Part shown: piece by piece, positions 36,868-45,993 of the stretch
Layout of the letters: every line of letters begins with the position of its first letter
Numbering within the stretch: position 1 is the first letter of the stretch
From: Carboxylicivirga caseinilyticus
GTDB lineage: Bacteria > Bacteroidota > Bacteroidia > Bacteroidales > Marinilabiliaceae
Length of the DNA: 64,000 bases
Reading direction: 5' to 3'
Assembly: GCA_025499705.1 (NCBI GenBank)
Contig: JAFMVE010000004.1
Coordinates: 1-64,000 of the forward strand
Program-made: the position numbers and the translations under genes
The notes under the pieces: generated by a model
Databases searched by the model: none
What the model was told of the DNA's origin: nothing
What the model saw: only the letters and a program-made list of their open reading frames with translations

Positions 36868-39336
36868 TTAGATTCCTAATTTTGATCTGCGGATATTTTC
36901 TGCATTCGTAAAATTGTTGCTGACAGTGTGACCTTTCAACGGCACAATTTTTTCATGAATAGCATCCAACAACCAATCCTTCGTTGGGAAGAAATAGTCT
37001 TCCAACTCATAAGCAGGAGTAATCCAGTTACGCGAACCAACCACAACAGGAGGTGCATCCAACTCGTCAAATGCCAATTCAGTTAATCGCTGAGCCATAT
37101 CCTTCAGGAAGGAACCACGTTCGTTGGCATCACTTGTGAGGATAATTCTACCGGTCTTTTTCAAACTCTCAATAACCGGCTCGTAGTTAAACGGTACAAT
37201 CGAACGGGCATCAATCACCTCAGCTGACATTCCATATTTCGCTTCCAGTTCTTCGGCAGCTTCCAAGGAACGATACAAGGTAGCTCCAATACTTAAAATG
37301 GTAATATCCTTACCTTGTTTCTTCACATCAGGTTCACCAAAAGGAATTTCATAATATCCTTCAGGTACACCGCCTTCATGAAATTGCTCACCTATATCGT
37401 AAATACGCTGACTTTCAAAGAAAATTACCGGGTCTGTTCCCTGAAGAGCCGAATTCATCAATCCTTTTGCATCATATGGAGTTACAGGGAAGCACACTTT
37501 CAAACCAGGAATATGAGAAACCAATGAAGTCCAGTCCTGCGAATGCTGAGCACCATATTTCGAACCAACAGAAACACGCACAATCACCGGCATCTTAATT
37601 ACATTACCCGACATTGCCTGCCACTTTGGTAACTGATTAAATACCTCATCGCCTGATCTGCCCAGGAAGTCGCAATACATAATTTCAGGAATAACTCGTC
37701 CTCCGCACATTGCATAACCAATGGCAGTACCTACTATTGAAGCCTCGGAAATAGGTGAGTTAAACAAACGATTATAAGGTAGCGCTTCTGTTAGACCACG
37801 GTATACGGCAAATGCTCCACCCCAGTCACGGTTCTCTTCACCGTAAGCTACCAAAGTTGGATCTTTATAGAAACGATCCACAATTGCTTCGAACAACCCA
37901 TCGCGCAACTGATATTGCTTAATTTTTGAGAATGGTTTACCATTGGCATCAAAGGCAAATCGTTCTTTTTTGGCAATTTGCTGAACTCGTGGGTTTTCTT
38001 CCATCGGATGATTTACTTCCACCGGACGATCTTCCATTTTATCAAGGCTCTCATTAGAGAACATCATATCACCAATTATCTCAGGATGCTTCACCAAATC
38101 CATACGAGGTGAAACTTCTTCATCAATTGCCAACTTCATGGCATATTTCATCAACTCTTTTATATCAGCACCAATTGCTTCCAACTCTTTTGATGAAGCT
38201 ACACCTGCTTTTTCCAGCTCAGCAGCATAACTCGCAATACAATCCTGAGCTTCCCATGCTTCAATCTCCTCTTTGCTACGGTAAGAAGAAGCATCGGAAG
38301 GAGAGTGACCACTGTAACGATAGGTAAGAACATCCAACAAAACAGGACCTTTTTTATCCTTGATCAGTTCCATCTTACGCTTATAGGCATCAATAACCGC
38401 CAATGGATTATAACCATCCACACGTTCAGCATGCATATTATCACGATTTACTCCAGCACCAATACGTGCAGCGATATCATATCCCATGGTTTCACCTGAG
38501 GTCTGACCACCCATTCCGTACTGGTTATTCATTATATTAAAGATGATTGGTAAACCACCTTTATAGGCACCTTCCCATAATTGATCAAACTGATCCATGG
38601 TTGCAAAAGACAAACCTTCCCACACCGGACCACAAGCCATGGAAGCATCTCCAATATTGGCAACCACAATACCTTCTTTCTGATTTACTTTTTTAAATAA
38701 AGCTGCACCCACAGCAATATCACCAGAACCACCCACTATGGCATTATTCGGATAAACACCAAATGGAGTAAAGAATGCATGCATTGATCCACCAAGACCT
38801 TTGTTAAAACCAGTCTCACGGGCAAAAATCTCCGCTAAAGTTCCGTAAATAAGGAAACGGCGAGCCAATGATTTCAAATCACCCTGATGGTTCTCTGAAA
38901 CAATTTTTAGGATGGTTCCATCAAAGAAGTTCTTCATTACTTCCGTCAAGGCTTCATCGTCCATTTTATGAATGGCAGACATTCCTTTGGCCAGAATCTC
39001 ACCATGCGAACGGTGCGAACCAAAAATAAAATCTTCAACACCCAGGTTATAAGCCATACCCACAGCAGCCGACTCTTGTCCAATTGACAAGTGAGCCGGA
39101 CCAGGATGGTTATAAGCTATACCTTCGTATTCTCCTTTAATTTTAATCAGATTCAACATAGTTTCGAACTCACGGATCAAAACCATATCGTGATATATAT
39201 CTATAAACTGCTCTTTAGAGAAGTTTACTTTTTCTTCTTCAATTGATTTGTCATATTGATTTACAGGAATATCATTAATTTTTAAAACTCCTGATTTTCT
39301 AACTTTTGCGGGATCTATAAATTGTGACTTAGGCAT
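36868..39336 (-). CDS. Fused E1 alpha-beta subunit of a 2-oxoacid dehydrogenase complex
   Basis: An 822-aa thiamine-diphosphate-dependent E1 in which alpha (about 30-430) and beta (about 475-822) parts are fused. Alpha: GSHRSHGEILAKG, GFNKGLGGSMHAF, and the ThDP motif GDASMACGPVWEG...NNQYGMGGQ, then RYSGHSPSDASSYR. Beta: GEENRDWGGAFAVYRGL, NSPISEASIVGTAIGYAMCGGRVIPEIMYCDF, GAQHSQDW and the C-terminal DLRSIVPF-like IDARSIVPFNYEPV. It decarboxylates a 2-oxoacid (pyruvate, acetoin or branched chain; not distinguishable here) and acylates E2. Third gene after E2 and E3, 32 bp behind E3. The complex is under a dedicated GntR repressor rather than being the housekeeping enzyme. Confidence 0.92.
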   Translation of the reverse strand: MPKSQFIDPAKVRKSGVLKINDIPVNQYDKSIEEEKVNFSKEQFIDIYHDMVLIREFETMLNLIKIKGEYEGIAYNHPGPAHLSIGQESAAVGMAYNLGVEDFIFGSHRSHGEILAKGMSAIHKMDDEALTEVMKNFFDGTILKIVSENHQGDLKSLARRFLIYGTLAEIFARETGFNKGLGGSMHAFFTPFGVYPNNAIVGGSGDIAVGAALFKKVNQKEGIVVANIGDASMACGPVWEGLSFATMDQFDQLWEGAYKGGLPIIFNIMNNQYGMGGQTSGETMGYDIAARIGAGVNRDNMHAERVDGYNPLAVIDAYKRKMELIKDKKGPVLLDVLTYRYSGHSPSDASSYRSKEEIEAWEAQDCIASYAAELEKAGVASSKELEAIGADIKELMKYAMKLAIDEEVSPRMDLVKHPEIIGDMMFSNESLDKMEDRPVEVNHPMEENPRVQQIAKKERFAFDANGKPFSKIKQYQLRDGLFEAIVDRFYKDPTLVAYGEENRDWGGAFAVYRGLTEALPYNRLFNSPISEASIVGTAIGYAMCGGRVIPEIMYCDFLGRSGDEVFNQLPKWQAMSGNVIKMPVIVRVSVGSKYGAQHSQDWTSLVSHIPGLKVCFPVTPYDAKGLMNSALQGTDPVIFFESQRIYDIGEQFHEGGVPEGYYEIPFGEPDVKKQGKDITILSIGATLYRSLEAAEELEAKYGMSAEVIDARSIVPFNYEPVIESLKKTGRIILTSDANERGSFLKDMAQRLTELAFDELDAPPVVVGSRNWITPAYELEDYFFPTKDWLLDAIHEKIVPLKGHTVSNNFTNAENIRRSKLGI

Positions 39337-39368
39337 TTTTTTAATTATTAATTGTTAATGAATAAAGG

Positions 39369-40727
39369 TTAATGGGCGAAACTAAAAACGGTTTCTTTAA
39401 ATATTTCTGATACAGTAGGATGTGGGAACACGACTTGTTCCAACTCCTTGAGGGTCATCTCTGCTTCAATAGCCATACAGGCTCCGTAGATCATTTCACT
39501 TGACGGATTGCCCAGCATATGCACGCCTAAAACCTCGCCATATTTTGCTCCTACCAGAACTTTACAAAGTCCGCTACCGCCTTCATTCTCGGCAATAAAT
39601 CTTCCGGCATATGCCATGGGTAGTTGAGCTACTTTATATTCGATACCTTTTGCTTTGGCTGCTTCTTCTGTCAAACCCACTCCTGCAATTTCAGGATTGG
39701 TATAAACAACACCCGGTATGGCATTGTATCGCATCTGATCCTTCCCTCCTGCCAGATTATTCACCACCACTTCACCTTCACGACTGGCAGTATGAGCAAG
39801 AAGAGAAAATCCTGTTACATCACCTGCAGCATAAACATTGGGTATGTTGGTTCGCATCTTTTCATCAACCTTGATACCACCACGAAAAAGTTCCACTCCC
39901 AGATTCTCCAAACCAAATCCGGTAACCACAGGCTTACGACCGACACTCACCAATATTTTATCGCCTTTTATTTCGGTTGATTTACCATCTTTTTCAAAAG
40001 TCACAGTTTGTCCGTCAACCTTGGTTACTTTGGATGATAAATGATATTCAATTCCTTTTTTAGCATACATCTGACGAAGCATGGCGCTCATTTCAACATC
40101 CATACCGGTCAAAATCTCATCCAGCATTTCGATAATTGTAACTTTGGTTCCCAGACTATTAAAGAAACTGGCAAACTCCATCCCAATCACACCACCACCA
40201 ATAATCACCAATGACTCGGGTTGTTCTTTTAAATCCAGTATTTCACGATTCGTAAGAATGGCATCGTTGTTATCCAGACCCGGGATAGGAGGAATAAAAG
40301 CTTCGGATCCGGTACAGATCAACAGATTCGAAGCCACTATTTCTCCTTCTTGAATTGAAATTTCTATACCCCGTTGAGTACGTCCCTTTATTAACGCAGA
40401 TTCCTTTATCACATCTACTTTATGCTGTTTCATCTTCATACCAACGCCGCCAACCAGTTTTTTTACCACTTTCTGTTTGCGGGCCATCATCTTATCAAAA
40501 CTGAAAGACAAATCGTTGGCTTCCACTCCGTATTTTTCTCCTCCTTTGGCATTATCGTACAGCTTGGCACTGTACAACAAGGTTTTTGTTGGAATACAAC
40601 CTTCATTCAGACAGACTCCACCCAAATCCTTTTTCTCGAACAGAACCACCTTTAATCCTTTGGCACCTGCTCGTTCAGCTGCCACATATCCTGCAGGACC
40701 TCCTCCTATAATTGCTAAATCGTACAT
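39369..40727 (-). CDS. lpdA: Dihydrolipoyl dehydrogenase (E3)
   Basis: A 452-aa flavoprotein. It has the N-terminal FAD motif IIGGGPAGYVAAERA, the redox disulfide GGVCLNEGCIPTK (about 37-49), the NAD-binding segment VIIGGGVIGMEFASFFNSLG, the second FAD site VYAAGDVTG, and the C-terminal HPHPTVSE-type dimer motif (VVFPHPTVSEIF) with the catalytic His. It regenerates lipoamide of the E2 encoded 10 bp upstream. Length and motifs are normal. Confidence 0.96.
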   Translation of the reverse strand: MYDLAIIGGGPAGYVAAERAGAKGLKVVLFEKKDLGGVCLNEGCIPTKTLLYSAKLYDNAKGGEKYGVEANDLSFSFDKMMARKQKVVKKLVGGVGMKMKQHKVDVIKESALIKGRTQRGIEISIQEGEIVASNLLICTGSEAFIPPIPGLDNNDAILTNREILDLKEQPESLVIIGGGVIGMEFASFFNSLGTKVTIIEMLDEILTGMDVEMSAMLRQMYAKKGIEYHLSSKVTKVDGQTVTFEKDGKSTEIKGDKILVSVGRKPVVTGFGLENLGVELFRGGIKVDEKMRTNIPNVYAAGDVTGFSLLAHTASREGEVVVNNLAGGKDQMRYNAIPGVVYTNPEIAGVGLTEEAAKAKGIEYKVAQLPMAYAGRFIAENEGGSGLCKVLVGAKYGEVLGVHMLGNPSSEMIYGACMAIEAEMTLKELEQVVFPHPTVSEIFKETVFSFAH

Positions 40728-40737
40728 GTAATTATTT

Positions 40738-42054
40738 TTAGAAGTCGATAGTTAAATTTTCAATTTCAATGGCAATTTGTTTCAGGAACCGGGTTGCCAA
40801 ACCTCCATCAATAGCCTGATGATCGTAGGTAAGACTCAAGCCCATATAAGGCACAAAGCCATAAACACCTCCGCCCAGATCAGCTGGTCGCGGCACAATG
40901 GTATTGACACCCAGAATTGCCACCTGCGGCAGATTAATTACCGGAGTAAACATCTCAACTCCATAATTTCCAAGATTAGAAACCGTAAACGATGCTGCCT
41001 CTGATGACAATAATTCAGGAGCGACACTACCCTTACGGCAAGCTTCTGCTACTTCTTTAAACTGATTGGATAATCCTGTGATGGACAGATCATCCGCATT
41101 TTTGATCACCGGAACCATCAAGCCACGATCGGTATCAACAGCCAGTCCAAGATGAACCTTATTGAAATATTTTACACTATCTCCCAGGAAGTGAGCATTC
41201 GCATCAGGAAATTGCTTCAATGCCTTGATTACGGCGAAGCAAACCATATCATTAATAGTAATATTTGGCGCACCTTCTTTTGCTTTTACCTGCTTACGTA
41301 ATGCCTGCAAGCGACGGGCATCTGCACCTAAATGGTGAGTCAGCTGAGCTGAATTTTGCAAAGAAGCATGCATTGCCTTTGCAATCAGTTTACGAATATT
41401 TGGAAGTTTCTTAATTTCGAAATCGCCACTGTAAACAGGATTAGTTGCAGTAAGATCAGCTGCCTTAACAGTTCCATCCAAACCAGTACCAGTTGCAGCA
41501 GGCTGAAGTCCTTCCTGTCTGATCACTTCTTTAGCCAAAGGAGTTGTTTTAGGCGTTGAAGCCAGATAAGCTTCCACATCCCTTACAATAATTCGTCCTT
41601 CCGGTCCCGAACCTTCCAGGCTTGCATAAGGAACAGCTTTTTCTTCGGCCATTTTTTTTGCCCGGGGTGAAATTTTCACCTTCTCGCCTTCAGCTCTTTC
41701 CTTTAAAACAACTTCAGCAACAGGTTCAGCTGCCGCTTCAACAGCTACTTCCTTTACAGCTTCTGTTCTGGGAGCTTCTTCTGCTCCACCGGATTTAAAT
41801 TCATCAATATTTTCGCCTGCCTGCCCAATAACACCAATATTTTGCAAAACCGGAATTTCATCTCCTTCTTCACAAAATACAGCCAACAGAATACCATCGG
41901 CTTCTGCTTCCTGTTCAAATGATGCTTTGTCGGTTTCGTAGGCAAAAAGAATATCACCTGATTTTACTTCGTCGCCCACACTCTTATACCATTGGGTAAA
42001 AATGCAGGATTCGACTGATTGCCCCTGGCGAGGCATTATAATTGCGTTAGCCAT
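40738..42054 (-). CDS. Dihydrolipoamide acyltransferase (E2) with two subunit-binding domains
   Basis: A 438-aa protein: one lipoyl domain (1-78) with Lys43 in ETDKASF; an Ala/Pro/Glu-rich linker (80-125); a peripheral subunit-binding domain (about 127-163, ISPRAKKMAEEK); a second similar domain (about 171-202, TPLAKEVIRQEGL with GLDGTV); and the catalytic acyltransferase domain (about 215-438) ending in LTYDHQAIDGG, with the His and Asp of HxxxDG. A single lipoyl domain with two binding domains is unusual. First gene of the operon E2-E3-E1; promoter and GntR operator are at 42075-42108. Confidence 0.92.
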   Translation of the reverse strand: MANAIIMPRQGQSVESCIFTQWYKSVGDEVKSGDILFAYETDKASFEQEAEADGILLAVFCEEGDEIPVLQNIGVIGQAGENIDEFKSGGAEEAPRTEAVKEVAVEAAAEPVAEVVLKERAEGEKVKISPRAKKMAEEKAVPYASLEGSGPEGRIIVRDVEAYLASTPKTTPLAKEVIRQEGLQPAATGTGLDGTVKAADLTATNPVYSGDFEIKKLPNIRKLIAKAMHASLQNSAQLTHHLGADARRLQALRKQVKAKEGAPNITINDMVCFAVIKALKQFPDANAHFLGDSVKYFNKVHLGLAVDTDRGLMVPVIKNADDLSITGLSNQFKEVAEACRKGSVAPELLSSEAASFTVSNLGNYGVEMFTPVINLPQVAILGVNTIVPRPADLGGGVYGFVPYMGLSLTYDHQAIDGGLATRFLKQIAIEIENLTIDF

Positions 42055-42074
42055 GATTTAGTTTAGTTTTTTTA

Positions 42075-42106
42075 CAAATCTATTTATCACAACTTGTATA
42101 TACAAG
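42075..42106 (-). promoter_or_regulatory. Promoter of the E2-E3-E1 operon
   Basis: Minus strand: -33-like CTTG (42106-42103), 20-bp spacer, -7 TAGATTTG (42082-42075), exact TAnnTTTG. The -33 box lies inside the 18-bp palindrome 42091-42108, so a bound repressor would block it. Confidence 0.65.
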
Positions 42107-42108
42107 TT
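42091..42108. promoter_or_regulatory. GntR-type operator 1 (perfect palindrome)
   Basis: AACTTGTATATACAAGTT, an 18-bp perfect palindrome of the CTTGTATATACAAG type known for GntR/HutC-family repressors such as TreR. It overlaps the -33 box and spacer of the E2 promoter. Confidence 0.75.
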
Positions 42109-42166
42109 AATATAGCATTTTTATTTAATTCATTGTTTTATTGCTATTTATAACCTTTTACAAGTT

Positions 42167-42182
42167 ACTTGTATATACATTT
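42167..42182. promoter_or_regulatory. GntR-type operator 2 (imperfect palindrome)
   Basis: ACTTGTATATACATTT, the same motif with one degenerate half, 58 bp from the end of operator 1 and overlapping the -33 region of the regulator's own promoter. Suggests weaker autoregulation. Confidence 0.6.
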
Positions 42183-42199
42183 AAAACAACTTATCTTTA
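42168..42199 (+). promoter_or_regulatory. Promoter of the GntR/UTRA regulator gene
   Basis: Plus strand: CTTG (42168-42171), 20-bp spacer, TATCTTTA (42192-42199; last base deviates from TAnnTTTG). Transcript start near 42206, just before the ATG at 42215. Confidence 0.45.
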
Positions 42200-42214
42200 C
42201 AAAAAATTCACAAG

Positions 42215-42931
42215 ATGACGAATAAGAAAAGTCTGCCTCCATATAAAATTTTATACGAACAATTAAGAAGACACATTACTGATGGTTTATACGAAAAGGG
42301 AGATATTCTGCCTTCTGAGAACGAACTATGTACCACACACAATGTAACCCGCCCCACTGTAAGAAAGGCATTGGACAGATTAGTACACGAAGGTTATATT
42401 CGAAAAAAACAAGGTAAAGGAAGCATCGTGCAAGGTCAGCCACAGGGCGTTGGCATTCTTTCTCTTTCAGGAACAACATCGGCTATCGGTAAAGAAAATC
42501 TGGAAACAAAAATCATTATCAAGCCTTATCTTACCACCTGGGAAGATGCATTTGGATTTCCCTTGTTGAGCTATGAGAAAGAGGTGGGATGCTACCGCAT
42601 TGAAAGACTTCGAATCATTAATAAACAGCCGGTATTTTACGACATAACAATGGTGCCCAATATTAATCTTCCACGATTTAGCACCAGAAATTTCGAAAAC
42701 CGTTCATTGTTTGAGATTATGCGAACCAATTATCAAATAGAAGTAATAGGTGGCGAGCAGAAACTAATGGCCATTACAGCCAATGAAGCGATGCAACAGT
42801 ATTTCAATGTAAAACCCGGCCACCCAATCTTACGTTTAGACAGAAAGATGGAGACCACTAAAGAAGGTTTTTTCTTTTACAGTCAGGTATTTTGCAACAC
42901 CACTGATTATGGATTGTATGGAACTTTCTAA
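42215..42931 (+). CDS. GntR-family regulator, HutC/UTRA subfamily
   Basis: A 238-aa repressor-type protein. The winged helix (about 8-75) includes ILPSENELCTTHNVTRPTVRKALDRLVHEGYIRKKQGKGSIV; the UTRA effector domain (about 90-235) shows YEKEVGCYRIERLRIINKQPVFYD and HPILRLDRKMETTKEGFFFYSQVF. UTRA domains usually sense sugar phosphates or other small metabolites. It is divergent from the E2-E3-E1 operon; two palindromes over the shared 160-bp region are its likely sites, so the complex should be induced by a metabolite of the neighbouring pathway. Confidence 0.93.
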   Translation: MTNKKSLPPYKILYEQLRRHITDGLYEKGDILPSENELCTTHNVTRPTVRKALDRLVHEGYIRKKQGKGSIVQGQPQGVGILSLSGTTSAIGKENLETKIIIKPYLTTWEDAFGFPLLSYEKEVGCYRIERLRIINKQPVFYDITMVPNINLPRFSTRNFENRSLFEIMRTNYQIEVIGGEQKLMAITANEAMQQYFNVKPGHPILRLDRKMETTKEGFFFYSQVFCNTTDYGLYGTF

Positions 42932-43249
42932 TCCTTTCGAATCGCATCTTTCTATCAATCATATCAATTAAAGATGCAATCCGAACAACATGAAGTTAAA
43001 AGTATAAAGGTTAATTGTTGAATCGGGGAGTTGCTGAATTGATTAAAAAAGAAATTAGAGAATAGTAGATAGAACTTTCAAGACAAAAGGTCGTTATTAG
43101 TTTTTCCCCAACAAGCACGAATAAAGATAAAAAGTGAAAAAATCCCCGCAATCCATTGACAGCGGGGATTCAAATCTATGCAAGTTATACCGAATCAATA
43201 AATAGGTTTACCCCATATTACTCACCTCGGCTTTTTCTTAGTTGCTTCA
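42932..43249. other. Intergenic region between the GntR/UTRA gene and the rhamnose operon end
   Basis: 318 bp between convergent genes. Apart from the terminator at 43129-43170 it contains no gene or recognisable site. Confidence 0.5.
43129..43170 (-). terminator. Rho-independent terminator of the rhamnose operon
   Basis: A 9-bp GC-rich stem AATCCCCGC (43141-43149) / GCGGGGATT (43162-43170) with a 12-nt loop, followed on the minus strand by a U-rich tract (TTTTTTCACTTTTT, 43142-43129). Confidence 0.82.
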
Positions 43250-44548
43250 TTAAGATAAAAACTTCTTTCTTAAAGCTTCTACCTGCTCTTCGTTAATTGG
43301 CACCAGTTTACCCATCGGAGCCGCCATCACCAGCGATTTAGCGCTAAACTCAGCTACCTCCAAGCGGTCGAATGTTTGTAGCAACTTATCTCCGGTTACG
43401 ATAAATGAGTCGTTTGCCACTAATACAGCAGGAACATTAGCGCTTAACAACTTAGGAATGGTATCATCACCCTGAAAATGTACACCAAATGGCAAACATG
43501 GAACATCCTGTAAGAAGATCCAGCTTTCAGGAATGGTGCGCACATCAAACTTAACTCCGGTTGTACCGTAAGCCATCAGGTTAGGAGGCTGAGTTAAAAT
43601 AATTGAATTGATATGTGGATTTTCCTGGTAGATTTTTTGATGCAGGAAAGTAGAGCGACTTGGTGTTTTACCCGGTTCTGCTTTACCTCCTTTAATCTGT
43701 ACAATATCTTCAGGTGAGATATCCCAACGAGCCACATCAGGTGGTGTAATTAAGAAATCATTGTTTTTCCAACGTACCGAAACAGTTCCGTAAGTACTGA
43801 TCATCAACCCCTGATCACAGGCACGACGAACAATATCACAAATATGCTGTCTTATCTCTCTTTCTTCCGGTGGATAGGTTACATCTGTATTGCGAGGCAC
43901 ATTATGTGGCACCTGCTTTTCAAACTCGTTAATCTGGTCATCAGTCAGAAACTTAGGTTCACCAATAGCTTTTGCATTGATAATTGTACGGCAGCAAAAT
44001 TCTAAAGTCTCAAATCGTGCATAAGCATCCAACATATCGCTTCCTCCCAATACAGTTCCATGATTCTCCATGATAACGGCCATGCTCTCGCCTTTCTTAA
44101 ACTCAGCAGCAATCAAGTCACCCAACTCATCACTACCCGGCAATCCATAAGGTGCATATCCAATAGGACCGCAAATATTTTTTGCCTGAGGAATGATGTT
44201 GGTGTTCGGAATTTGGCGTACGATACTAAACGAAACCAACGCTGGTGGATGCGCATGAATCACCGCCTTGATATCAGGGCGACAATCATAAATAGCCTTA
44301 TGAAACGGAAACTCTGATGATGGCTTATGAGGTCCAACAATGGTTCCATCACGCTTCACGCAGATAATATCCTTCTCGGTTAAAGTCCCTTTATCGATGG
44401 CCGATGGTGTTACCCAAATATCACCGTTTTCATCACAAATGGAAATGTTTCCACCCGAAGTAGTCGTCATTCCACTTTTGTAGATACGACTAATAATCTT
44501 AACAATCTGCACCTTTGGGTGCATCAACTTTGTGTCAATTTGTTTCAT
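43250..44548 (-). CDS. Tandem class II aldolase/adducin-family protein
   Basis: A 432-aa protein made of two class II aldolase domains. The first (about 8-205) keeps GGNISICDE, SSEFPFHKAIY with the catalytic Glu79, HAHPP (zinc H98, H100) and ENHGTVLGG with the third His. The second (about 232-425) has the same order but its equivalents are degenerate: RSTFLHQKIYQ in place of the Glu motif and LTQPPN in place of HAHPP, so it is probably structural. The enzyme would cleave a 1-phospho-ketose such as rhamnulose-1-P or fuculose-1-P into DHAP and lactaldehyde. Last gene of the rhamnose operon, 77 bp after the kinase, which makes it one of two candidate rhamnulose-1-P aldolases in the locus. Confidence 0.85.
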   Translation of the reverse strand: MKQIDTKLMHPKVQIVKIISRIYKSGMTTTSGGNISICDENGDIWVTPSAIDKGTLTEKDIICVKRDGTIVGPHKPSSEFPFHKAIYDCRPDIKAVIHAHPPALVSFSIVRQIPNTNIIPQAKNICGPIGYAPYGLPGSDELGDLIAAEFKKGESMAVIMENHGTVLGGSDMLDAYARFETLEFCCRTIINAKAIGEPKFLTDDQINEFEKQVPHNVPRNTDVTYPPEEREIRQHICDIVRRACDQGLMISTYGTVSVRWKNNDFLITPPDVARWDISPEDIVQIKGGKAEPGKTPSRSTFLHQKIYQENPHINSIILTQPPNLMAYGTTGVKFDVRTIPESWIFLQDVPCLPFGVHFQGDDTIPKLLSANVPAVLVANDSFIVTGDKLLQTFDRLEVAEFSAKSLVMAAPMGKLVPINEEQVEALRKKFLS

Positions 44549-44625
44549 TATCCTTAAATCAAAAAATCCTTTTTTTAATCTTTATCAACTATTCTATGAA
44601 TCTAAGTTAAGAGTATTAACTCTTT

Positions 44626-45993
44626 TTATCCAAATGCTTTCCACTCTTTTAAACCTAAATCAACAGAAGGTTTTTCTTTTGAATCCAACTGATCGTAAAC
44701 CAATAAAGCAGCTCCCAACGCACTGGCATTATCCACTTCCGATGTAAACACTTTACAATGAGGATATAGATTAGCCATTAGCCTTATAAACATCTCATTA
44801 CGAGCAAATCCTCCGGAGATATAAATTGTTTTAACATCCTCACTCATTACAAGATCTAGCGACTCAGCATTTAACAATGTTAAATCGTACATTAATCGGT
44901 GATAGGCCTCATCAAATGATGCAAATTGAGACAAATCCACAGAAAGATCAATATAATCAATCGTCATTTCATCCTTAAAAAACAGTCTTCCTGTATCTTC
45001 TGAAAGATATTGACTCATTAATGCCGAATCAGCTTTAACCTTTTTGTATTGATTGCTTTCAACCTTGAAAAATTCTGTCAATCGCTGCGTATTCACATCA
45101 TGAATATGCCCCATAAACAGACGGGACGACTTGACCGGTTTTTGCTCACTACTGATGTAGCATAAGCAGTCGCGTTTCAGTTGATCGGCTGTCAATGGAC
45201 TATAATTAAATGGATTCATATTGATACACCAGGTACCTGTTGAAACCAATACAAATTTTTCATCACTTCCTTTGAAATATGGCACCAGCGAAGATGAACT
45301 ATCATGCACTCCAATTCCGGTTTGGATAGCAACACCATCCAATTTACTATCGAAGCACAATTGGTTCGAAACTGGTTCTGGAAGCTGAATTCCGGCATCA
45401 CTTAACCATTGATGATAGCCTCCCATATCAAAATTCCACATAAAGGTATGACAACCAATGGAAGTACTTTCTGAAGTAATCTTCCCTGTCAGCAGATACG
45501 ATAAATACTGTGGAAAATGCAAGATATCCTTCACTTTGGAGAACAACTCAGGTTGCTCTTTTTGCAACCACAATATTTGAATACCTGAATTGAGCATTAC
45601 TCCCAAAGCAGGACTGGCTGTCTGACGACAAAACTCAGCTTCTCCCCCATATTTATTGTATAAATCCTGATGAATGCTTTCATCAATTGGCTTCAGATAG
45701 TTATAAATGGGGGTAAGACGTTTTCCTTGTTCATCCAAAAAAGCCAGACTGGCTCCATATGTTGAGAAGTTAACCGCCTTAACATCATACTCATTTTCAT
45801 CAACCAGTTGCCTGAGGGTTGATTTCATCCAGTTCTCAATTAAATCAATATCATCGCATTCAAATCCATCTTCATCAACAATGGTTGGCATTTTTTGCTC
45901 TTTCTGAAAAACCATTTGAAGCTTTTCATCAAAGAGTAATATTTTTTTATTTGTCTTACCTATATCAAAAACAGCAATAACAGGTACACTCAT
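44626..45993 (-). CDS. FGGY-family sugar kinase, probable rhamnulokinase
   Basis: About 455 aa with the start at MSVPVIAVFDIG; the ATG at 46035 adds 14 polar residues of no apparent role. FGGY/ASKHA fold: VFDIGKTNKKILLFD (phosphate-1), VNFSTYGASLAFLD, VLVSTGTWCINMNPF in the second domain and IYISGGFARNEMFIRLM (adenosine loop). It differs from the E. coli RhaB type but resembles sugar kinases found in Bacteroidota rhamnose/fucose operons. It would phosphorylate L-rhamnulose at O1. Placed after the isomerase and RhaE-like aldolase in the same operon, separated from the aldolase gene by an odd 300-bp insertion-like spacer. Confidence 0.82.
   Translation of the reverse strand: MSVPVIAVFDIGKTNKKILLFDEKLQMVFQKEQKMPTIVDEDGFECDDIDLIENWMKSTLRQLVDENEYDVKAVNFSTYGASLAFLDEQGKRLTPIYNYLKPIDESIHQDLYNKYGGEAEFCRQTASPALGVMLNSGIQILWLQKEQPELFSKVKDILHFPQYLSYLLTGKITSESTSIGCHTFMWNFDMGGYHQWLSDAGIQLPEPVSNQLCFDSKLDGVAIQTGIGVHDSSSSLVPYFKGSDEKFVLVSTGTWCINMNPFNYSPLTADQLKRDCLCYISSEQKPVKSSRLFMGHIHDVNTQRLTEFFKVESNQYKKVKADSALMSQYLSEDTGRLFFKDEMTIDYIDLSVDLSQFASFDEAYHRLMYDLTLLNAESLDLVMSEDVKTIYISGGFARNEMFIRLMANLYPHCKVFTSEVDNASALGAALLVYDQLDSKEKPSVDLGLKEWKAFG

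Noticed and set aside
39611-40731. Several plus-strand frames antisense to the E3 gene
   Set aside because: They are antisense reading of a fully supported lpd gene; composition is that of reversed coding sequence.
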